From Spirochaetia bacterium (GTDB lineage: Bacteria > Spirochaetota > Spirochaetia > Treponematales > Rectinemataceae), in the NCBI GenBank assembly GCA_029975555.1, contig JARKOY010000079.1:1-64000 (forward strand): a DNA stretch of 64,000 nucleotides. Direction: 5' to 3'. Under the pieces are notes generated by a model, which had not been told where the DNA came from, did no database searches, and was given only the letters and a program-made list of their open reading frames with translations. The translations under genes and the position numbers were made by a program. Every line of letters starts with the position of its first letter. Position 1 is the stretch's first letter. Positions 57,439-64,000 of this stretch are shown piece by piece.

Positions 57439-59364
57439 ATGGATTTTCTCGTAGCCTCGCCGCAGGACCTGCGCCGCAGAAACTGGAGACCTGGCAGCCT
57501 GGACGCCGTCATCGTCACAGGCGACGCCTACGTCGATCATCCGTCGTTTGGAACCGCACTGATAGGCAGGCTCCTCGAGGCGCACGGGTACCGCGTCGGA
57601 ATCTTGAGTCGCCCCGATCCGGACGATCCGGAAGTATTTCGCATGTTCGGAAGGCCGAGGCTCGCCTTCCTCGTCACCGCAGGCGCCCTCGATTCGATGG
57701 TCTGTTCATATACTGCGAACAAAAAACCGCGGGCAGCAGACGAATTCGCCCCGGGCGGAGACCGCTCACTCTGCATGGCGGCGGACGGAACGATCGGCAA
57801 GAGCAGACTCGGTCGCATCAACGCGCGCCCAGACCGCGCGACGATTGTGTACTCAACCTTGTGCAGACAGGCCTACAAGGGAGTGCCGGTCATCCTCGGC
57901 GGAATCGAGGCCTCCCTGCGGCGTCTCGCCCACTACGACTACTGGTCCGACACGGTGCGCCGTTCGGTACTCCTCGACGCGAAGGCGGACCTGCTCATCT
58001 ACGGCATGGGGGAGCGGCAGATTCTGGAGACGATGTGGCGGCTCAAGGCTGCCGCCGAAGCGGGGCAAAAGCCCGATCTCCGGGGCATCAGAGGCACAGT
58101 CTGGGCGGTCCACGCATCGCGCCTGGTGGAAGCCGAACTCGACGGATCCAAGGCCGCCGTCACAGCAGCCGCGTCGAAAGGCGCAGGCGCCGCCAGCGCA
58201 CTGATGCTCCCTTCCTACGACACGATACGGCCAGACACTGAAGAAGGTCGCCGAGCCTTTGCGGCGTCGTTCAGAATTCAGTACTACAATACGGACCCAT
58301 GGACGGCAAAACGGCTCATCGAGCCATGCGGCGACCGATTCGTCGTTCAAGAACCTCCTGAGTTTCCTCTTCCCCGCGAGGAGCTCGACGAAGTCTACGC
58401 CCTTCCATTTCGCCGCGAGTGGCACCCTATGTACCACCAGTTTGGCGGCGTGCCGGCCCTCGCCGAGGTAAAATTTTCGCTCGTATCCTCGCGAGGCTGC
58501 TTCGGCGGCTGCTCATTCTGCGCCCTCACTTTTCACGAGGGCCGCGTCGTCACCTCGCGCAGCATCGAGTCCATCGTCCATGAAGCCAGAAAACTCACCC
58601 AAATGCCCGACTTCAAAGGCTACATCCACGACGTCGGAGGCCCCACCGCCAACTTCCGCGCCCCCGCATGCGAGAAAATGGCCAAACACGGTGCCTGCGG
58701 CGACCGGCGCTGTTTGGCCCCACGCCCCTGCCCAAACCTCGACGTCGATCACCGCGAATACCGCGAACTGTTGCGGCGGCTGCGGAGTCTGCCCGGCGTC
58801 AAACGCGTGTTCATACGCTCCGGCATCCGTTACGACTACCTCATGCTCGACGAGGACCGAGGCTTTTTCAGCGATCTGATCCAGTACCACATCTCGGGTC
58901 AGCTCAAAGTCGCCCCCGAACACGCCTCGAGCAGCGTCCTCGAGCTCATGGGCAAGCCCCCGCTCGAAACCTTCAACCGCTTCGCCGAAGAGTATTTCCG
59001 CCTCAGCGAGAAATTCGGCAAAAAACAATACCTGATCCCCTATTTCATCTCCGGGCACCCCGGCTCCACGCTGAAGGACGCCCTCGAACTTGCGCTCTAC
59101 CTCAAGCGCTTCGGCTTCGTGCCCGATCAGGTCCAGGATTTTTACCCAACCCCCGGCACGCTCTCCATCGCCATGTGGAGAACCCGCATGAACCCCCTCG
59201 ACGGCACACCGGTCTACATACCGCGCAGCGCAAAAGAACGGGCGCTCCAGCGAGCTCTTCTCCAGTTTTCGAAACCACAAAACCGCGCCGCCGTGCGGGA
59301 GGCACTCCAACTCCTGGGGCGGACGGACTTAATCGGAAAAGGGAAAGACTGCCTTATTATATAA
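57439..59364 (+). CDS. YgiQ-family radical SAM protein
   Basis: VIVTGDAYVDHPSFGTALIGRLLEAHGYRVGIL; VSSRGCFGGCSFCALTFHEGR (CxxxCxxC); PDFKGYIHDVGGPTANFR. Confidence 0.93.
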   Translation: MDFLVASPQDLRRRNWRPGSLDAVIVTGDAYVDHPSFGTALIGRLLEAHGYRVGILSRPDPDDPEVFRMFGRPRLAFLVTAGALDSMVCSYTANKKPRAADEFAPGGDRSLCMAADGTIGKSRLGRINARPDRATIVYSTLCRQAYKGVPVILGGIEASLRRLAHYDYWSDTVRRSVLLDAKADLLIYGMGERQILETMWRLKAAAEAGQKPDLRGIRGTVWAVHASRLVEAELDGSKAAVTAAASKGAGAASALMLPSYDTIRPDTEEGRRAFAASFRIQYYNTDPWTAKRLIEPCGDRFVVQEPPEFPLPREELDEVYALPFRREWHPMYHQFGGVPALAEVKFSLVSSRGCFGGCSFCALTFHEGRVVTSRSIESIVHEARKLTQMPDFKGYIHDVGGPTANFRAPACEKMAKHGACGDRRCLAPRPCPNLDVDHREYRELLRRLRSLPGVKRVFIRSGIRYDYLMLDEDRGFFSDLIQYHISGQLKVAPEHASSSVLELMGKPPLETFNRFAEEYFRLSEKFGKKQYLIPYFISGHPGSTLKDALELALYLKRFGFVPDQVQDFYPTPGTLSIAMWRTRMNPLDGTPVYIPRSAKERALQRALLQFSKPQNRAAVREALQLLGRTDLIGKGKDCLII

Positions 59365-59388
59365 CAGAATAATTTTACATTTTTCAAC

Positions 59389-59417
59389 TTGACATGGTAT
59401 ATTAGGGTATTTATAAT
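59389..59417 (+). promoter_or_regulatory. Perfect consensus sigma-70 promoter
   Basis: TTGACA (59389-59394), exactly 17 nt, TATAAT (59412-59417). Confidence 0.8.
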
Positions 59418-59526
59418 AACTTCAATTATAATAATCACATAAAAACTTTATCAAAAAGGAGGTGCACAGAGAGGGACAAGCAAGATATAACCACGATCGA
59501 CTCACAAGAGCCGGAGGGAAGTCTTT

Positions 59527-59577
59527 ATGTATTCAGAAATAGATTCGAAAAAACAATTTGCAGAGTCTCGGTATTGA
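59527..59577 (+). CDS. Candidate 16-aa leader micro-ORF
   Basis: GGAGGG then 8 nt then ATG TAT TCA GAA ATA GAT TCG AAA AAA CAA TTT GCA GAG TCT CGG TAT TGA (MYSEIDSKKQFAESRY). Confidence 0.35.
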   Translation: MYSEIDSKKQFAESRY

Positions 59578-59715
59578 AAATCACAAGAAAACACACGGAG
59601 CTGTTCAAGAAGTTAGACATCCCCTTTCCTCTTGGCATATTTCTTTGAGATTCAGGATGTGTGGCTGCCATAAAAAGATTTTCAATCTCTCTGCAAAAAC
59701 GATGAGGAGGGAAAA

Positions 59716-61713
59716 ATGAAAAAGCTTTTCGGGAGATTGATGGTAGTATTGACCCTCACTTCTCTGCTCCTGGCGTGTGTCCAGCCTACCTCGATCAAGT
59801 CATCCGACGCGACCTTAAGTTCCTTGTCCGTCGCGGGGTATTCTTTGGACAAGACGTTCGCGAGCGACGTCACCGCCTATACTGCCGTCGTCGAGAAAAC
59901 AGTCAGCAGCGTGACGATCACTGCTACCGCGAACGATAGCAAGGCAACGGTTTCCTGGAATAAAATTCCGGCCAGTACCACCCTTTCGACGGGCCCAAAC
60001 GTTTTCACGGTGACGGTGACCGCTGAGGATGGAACTACAAAGTCATATACTATCACGATATACAGAGCAAATTCGACCGTAGAAGTCATTGATTCTGTCA
60101 ACGGGAGCAAGGTCGCCGCAGGGGGTAACATTTATGTCTATTCCAACGGAAGCTTGCTCTACAGCGCCGTATTCAGCACGAATCCCCAGCCCATATGGCT
60201 GGGCGAGGGCTCGACCTACACGGTGAAGGCCTCACCCACGGGGCGCGCACAATCCTCGAAAGAGGGCGTAGTCGGTGTCAATGATCTTGCGCTGACGATG
60301 ATCTGTCAGAAATTGGACATGAGCACCTTCCCCGCAGAATCGCCGACCATCGACTCCATAACGTACACGACGGCCTCGGACCCAACAGATGCGAGCGCTG
60401 TCTGGAACACATTGGCCTCGGGAAGCAGCGTCGACTTCTCGACCATGAAGTACATAAAACTCGTTGCGACGGGCAAAGCGGAGATGGACGCCACATCCTG
60501 GGCCGGTTTTGGAATCGAGATGGGCCTTGACCAGACGCCCACCACTTTTTCCGGTATCGCCGCCGACACGACGCTCTCCACCTCGTCGTACAATTCCACC
60601 GCGGGCACATTCACCGGAACTGCGTACTTCGCAACCTCGTGGACCAATATCACGAGCGGCTCGCACACCATCTCCTTCGTCATCTACGATCGCGCCAACA
60701 ACCGCACCGAGAAGAATCTGACGGTGACCAACACGCTCGCCAACACGAGCGGCAGCGACATAAGCGCCTATTATTTCCAGAGCCTTTCGGCAGATCTGCG
60801 CATCTACGGAGTGTCGAGAGAATACTTCAAGACAAAGAAAAGCACCGATTCGCTCACGGGGCTTTCGAGCGGATCAATCTCCTACAGAGCCGCAATAAGC
60901 TTCAAGTTCCAGACCGCGTCCTCCGGGGGCAGTGCCGTGCCGATTCTCGGCTTCACGGTGTATCGCTCAGAGGACAGTGGCGCGACGTGGGAGGCTGTCG
61001 GCACCGTGAACTACGGCGCTCTTTCCACCGGCAGTTCCGGAACACACACCTTCTACGACACCGATTCTCAGCTCACCGAGGGAGTACAATACGAGTATAA
61101 AGTTAAGGTTTTTACCGATGACACGCATACAAACACAAGCGCTATAATGGGCCCGGTCAAATTTTTGCCGGCCTTCACCGCTTCTCTTGTCGCCCCTGCA
61201 AACAAGTCCCCCGCCATCGACGCCGCGAACCTGCCGAACTTCACGTTCACAATCTCAGACTCCAGCCTGTGGAATGCATCGGTGTCGGACCGCTTCTATT
61301 TCTCGCCGGTAATACGAAAAGCGGACGGGACCTATGCGTACGTCGGTTATTTTTACTATAAATTCAACACAAACCAACTTTGCTTTGAATACCCCGGAAA
61401 TAATGGCTGGTACGCATACAGTGTAGCGGCAACCGCATCGCTCATCAGCTTCGATTCGAGCACGGGCACGATCAGCCTGAGCCCAAGCATCTTCAACGCG
61501 GACACCAACTACGCGACCGGCGCCGACCTTGCGCTCGATTCGGGCGTAACGTACTACTGGGACATTTTCGGAAACTACACGGGAAGCTCGAGCACGAACA
61601 CCGCCGCCTACTTCTACAAGACTGGAACAAACTGCGTCTCGCGCTCATACGCCGATGTATATCAGAACGGCCAGGAGACCCTCAACGGCTGGTTCTCCTT
61701 CACGGTGGAATAA
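59716..61713 (+). CDS. Lipoprotein with N-terminal cadherin-like beta-sandwich domain
   Basis: Lipobox LTSLLLACVQ; SDATLSSLSVAGYSLDKTFASDVTAYTAVVEKTVSSVTITATANDSKATV...TVTVTAEDGTTKSYTITIYRA. Confidence 0.75.
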   Translation: MKKLFGRLMVVLTLTSLLLACVQPTSIKSSDATLSSLSVAGYSLDKTFASDVTAYTAVVEKTVSSVTITATANDSKATVSWNKIPASTTLSTGPNVFTVTVTAEDGTTKSYTITIYRANSTVEVIDSVNGSKVAAGGNIYVYSNGSLLYSAVFSTNPQPIWLGEGSTYTVKASPTGRAQSSKEGVVGVNDLALTMICQKLDMSTFPAESPTIDSITYTTASDPTDASAVWNTLASGSSVDFSTMKYIKLVATGKAEMDATSWAGFGIEMGLDQTPTTFSGIAADTTLSTSSYNSTAGTFTGTAYFATSWTNITSGSHTISFVIYDRANNRTEKNLTVTNTLANTSGSDISAYYFQSLSADLRIYGVSREYFKTKKSTDSLTGLSSGSISYRAAISFKFQTASSGGSAVPILGFTVYRSEDSGATWEAVGTVNYGALSTGSSGTHTFYDTDSQLTEGVQYEYKVKVFTDDTHTNTSAIMGPVKFLPAFTASLVAPANKSPAIDAANLPNFTFTISDSSLWNASVSDRFYFSPVIRKADGTYAYVGYFYYKFNTNQLCFEYPGNNGWYAYSVAATASLISFDSSTGTISLSPSIFNADTNYATGADLALDSGVTYYWDIFGNYTGSSSTNTAAYFYKTGTNCVSRSYADVYQNGQETLNGWFSFTVE

Positions 61714-61727
61714 TGAGGAGAAGCACG

Positions 61728-63872
61728 ATGAAAAAAATAATCACGTTCCTCTCTGCGATTCTGATCTGTATGGCCTTGATAGGCTGCAATCTGTTCGTAA
61801 AGTCCGACGCCACCACATCGGACTCATCCCGATCCATGGCGCCCTACACTATGTTCGAACCGACGAGTGAGGAAGACCTCGCCATTGCCGCGGCCAACGG
61901 GGACGTCAACGCCGGCTACGTCATCGTAAAAGTAGCGTCCGGATTCAACACCGACACCTTCAGAACCTACGGAGCGACCGTCGCTGGACACTTCAGCCTG
62001 AACGGCTCGACCTATTACCGCCTCTACAAGAAAGACGGGGCCGTCAAGCTCGTGGCGCGGCTTCAGAAAACCCCAGGCGTCATCTACGCTCAGCACGAGC
62101 TCCTCTCGAAGATTCCGGAGAACGAAACCTCTTCGGCCTCCGCTGAGGATAGGACAGCGCAGAGCAAAGATGCAGGCGCCATAGCGGCAGTCTTCAACGA
62201 TCCCTACACTTGGGGACGCTTCGGTCACTTCGAGACGACCAAGGCGCTCGACGCGTACACCGCGTATGGAATAGGCACGAACACGGTCTACGTCGTCGAC
62301 ATCGACACCGGTATCAACCGAACGCACGAGGACTTCAACGGCGACAGCGGTCAGATCATCGAATACGCGAAGAGCGCCTTCACCTCGACGGACGGAGGAA
62401 ACACCTTCTCCTTCGTCGGCGACGGGAACCCCTTCGTCGATGTCCCTACCAACGAAAATTGGGATGAAAATGGACACGGCACGCACACGGCAGGCACCAT
62501 CGCGGCCCTCGGCAACAACGGCAAGGGCGTCGCAGGAGTCGCCTGGAAAAATGTCCGCCTCATTTCCTACAAGTGTTTCTCCGACTCGGCAGCCAGCGGC
62601 TCAGGCTCCGACTGGGCAGTCTACGGCGGATTCGCCGATCTCATCAACTGGAAACAGACCAACAATATACATCAGACCATTCCCGTCAACATGTCGCTCG
62701 GCAGCTCCTACGCTGGCTACTTCGAGCTTGACATGATCAATCAGGCGCTGGCCAACGACATCATGGTGATAGCCTCCATGGGCAACAGCGGCTACAATGC
62801 GCCCCAGTATCCTGCGGCCTATTCCGGCGTGCTGGCAGTGGGGGCCACGCGGGCCGACGGATCGAAGGTCCACTTCTCCACGAGCGGAACCTTCATCTCG
62901 GTCTCGGCGCCCGGCTACAACATCTATTCCACCTACAATGAGAACGACCATAGCTACACCGACATGTCAGGGACCTCGATGGCCGCGCCCTTCGTGACGG
63001 GCACCGTCGCGTACCTTCTCACCTTCAACCCCACCCTCACGCCGGACCAAATCCGGACCATCCTTGAGTCCACGGCGACGGACATCGGCGACGATGGATG
63101 GGACGAAGACACCGGCTACGGCTTAGTCAACGTCAAAGCCGCGGCCGCAGTCGTCAATGGAGGGAAAATCCCCACTGCCGGTTCGGTCTACAGCACCAAG
63201 ACGACAAAAATCTACGTGAAGAACAACAACTCGAACTACGATTCGGGCATACCCGGCTATGCATCCGCGGTCGTAGGGCAACCTGTCTATCTCTACAACG
63301 GAAACGGTGAGTTTGTGTATCTGGGCATGACGAACGGTACCGACGGGTCGGTCGACTTCAAGCTGCTCAAACCTGGCTTCTATGTCGCCAAGACGAATTA
63401 TCTCGGCGAAGAACAGGAAAAATCCTTCACGGTGGACAACGCGAGGGACAGGACCATCACGTTCAACTTCGACATCGCCGTGTTGCTCATCCAGACCGTT
63501 CCGAATTTAGCGAAAGATCCTTCCGCATCGACGGGAGCGGACACCATCATCACCCTGTACGACAGCGCAGGCAACACTTTGGCAGGCCCTTATGACAGTG
63601 GCACACTGGATACACTCTCCGTGGCCGGTCTCCAGAGCGGCAAGACCTACAAGATCGGCATAACGCAGTACAACAACACGACAGGGGAATACGGCCTCAA
63701 CGTCGGCTTCAGCGCCGTAAGTTACGTCAATACCACCAATGGCCGCGGCGCAGGTGCCGATGATTCTTTTGAGGACAACGACACCCTCGCCACAGCCGCG
63801 CCGATCACTGTCGGCACCGACTATGGCCTCTACCTGGGCGATGCGGATTACTTCTCGTTCGTGATGCCCTAG
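61728..63872 (+). CDS. Subtilisin-like (S8) serine protease, lipoprotein
   Basis: Lipobox ICMALIGCN; catalytic VVDIDTGINRTHEDF, GHGTHTAGTIAALGNN, GTSMAAPFVTGTVA; N-terminal prodomain-like region. Confidence 0.9.
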   Translation: MKKIITFLSAILICMALIGCNLFVKSDATTSDSSRSMAPYTMFEPTSEEDLAIAAANGDVNAGYVIVKVASGFNTDTFRTYGATVAGHFSLNGSTYYRLYKKDGAVKLVARLQKTPGVIYAQHELLSKIPENETSSASAEDRTAQSKDAGAIAAVFNDPYTWGRFGHFETTKALDAYTAYGIGTNTVYVVDIDTGINRTHEDFNGDSGQIIEYAKSAFTSTDGGNTFSFVGDGNPFVDVPTNENWDENGHGTHTAGTIAALGNNGKGVAGVAWKNVRLISYKCFSDSAASGSGSDWAVYGGFADLINWKQTNNIHQTIPVNMSLGSSYAGYFELDMINQALANDIMVIASMGNSGYNAPQYPAAYSGVLAVGATRADGSKVHFSTSGTFISVSAPGYNIYSTYNENDHSYTDMSGTSMAAPFVTGTVAYLLTFNPTLTPDQIRTILESTATDIGDDGWDEDTGYGLVNVKAAAAVVNGGKIPTAGSVYSTKTTKIYVKNNNSNYDSGIPGYASAVVGQPVYLYNGNGEFVYLGMTNGTDGSVDFKLLKPGFYVAKTNYLGEEQEKSFTVDNARDRTITFNFDIAVLLIQTVPNLAKDPSASTGADTIITLYDSAGNTLAGPYDSGTLDTLSVAGLQSGKTYKIGITQYNNTTGEYGLNVGFSAVSYVNTTNGRGAGADDSFEDNDTLATAAPITVGTDYGLYLGDADYFSFVMP

Positions 63873-63928
63873 AAGGCCTAGGGATGAAACCGTAATCTAT
63901 TGCAAAAATAAGCGTTGGCTCAGCAAAA

Positions 63929-63967
63929 AAGGCGCCTCGCGGAAGCGGGGCGCCTTGTTTGTTTTTT
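63929..63967 (+). terminator. Rho-independent terminator after the protease gene
   Basis: AAGGCGCCTCGC-GGAA-GCGGGGCGCCTT followed by GTTTGTTTTTTC. Confidence 0.8.
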
Positions 63968-64000
63968 CTAACTCGGTCTTTTTAGGCGCGCGGCGCAGAG

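Noticed and set aside
1-64000. CRISPR arrays, rRNA or tRNA genes, prophage or conjugation modules
   Set aside because: Looked for regularly spaced repeats, rRNA/tRNA signatures and phage structural genes in the gaps and ORFs; none recognised, though a tRNA scan was not possible

Overview
The window is a GC-rich bacterial chromosome segment. Gene content suggests a spirochaete-like anaerobe, but that is inference. Most of it is ordinary coding sequence. It carries three sugar or nucleoside-type ABC import systems: two CUT1-like clusters at ~6.2-9.3 kb and ~40.8-43.9 kb, and an uncharacterised DUF3798-type cluster at 44.0-49.7 kb. Two ABC exporter pairs, carbohydrate-active enzymes (GH4, GH43, a six-hairpin-like protein, CBM9), an oxaloacetate-decarboxylase-type Na+ pump operon, leuS, ftsK, dps, a pgsBCW-like poly-gamma-glutamate cluster and a four-module persulfide oxidoreductase are also present. 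Two PIN/Phd toxin-antitoxin pairs, two radical SAM proteins, a class III cyclase, a PHP/DRTGG pair and a lipoprotein/subtilase pair complete the main content. No rRNA, tRNA or CRISPR array was recognised. The observations I rate highest are: (1) an exact match to the sigma-54 -24/-12 consensus in front of dps, with two 14-bp palindromes phased 21 bp apart about 160 bp upstream; (2) ~66-bp double-hairpin direct repeats bracketing a DUF4143-type ATPase gene; (3) a 55-codon gpmA that keeps only the N- and C-terminal ends in frame; (4) the DUF3798 ABC cluster with an extra single-TM protein; (5) a long structured leader behind a perfect consensus promoter, containing a 16-codon micro-ORF; (6) an OadA-like protein with a duplicated biotinyl domain whose first copy has lost its lysine. 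All calls were made by eye, without homology searches.
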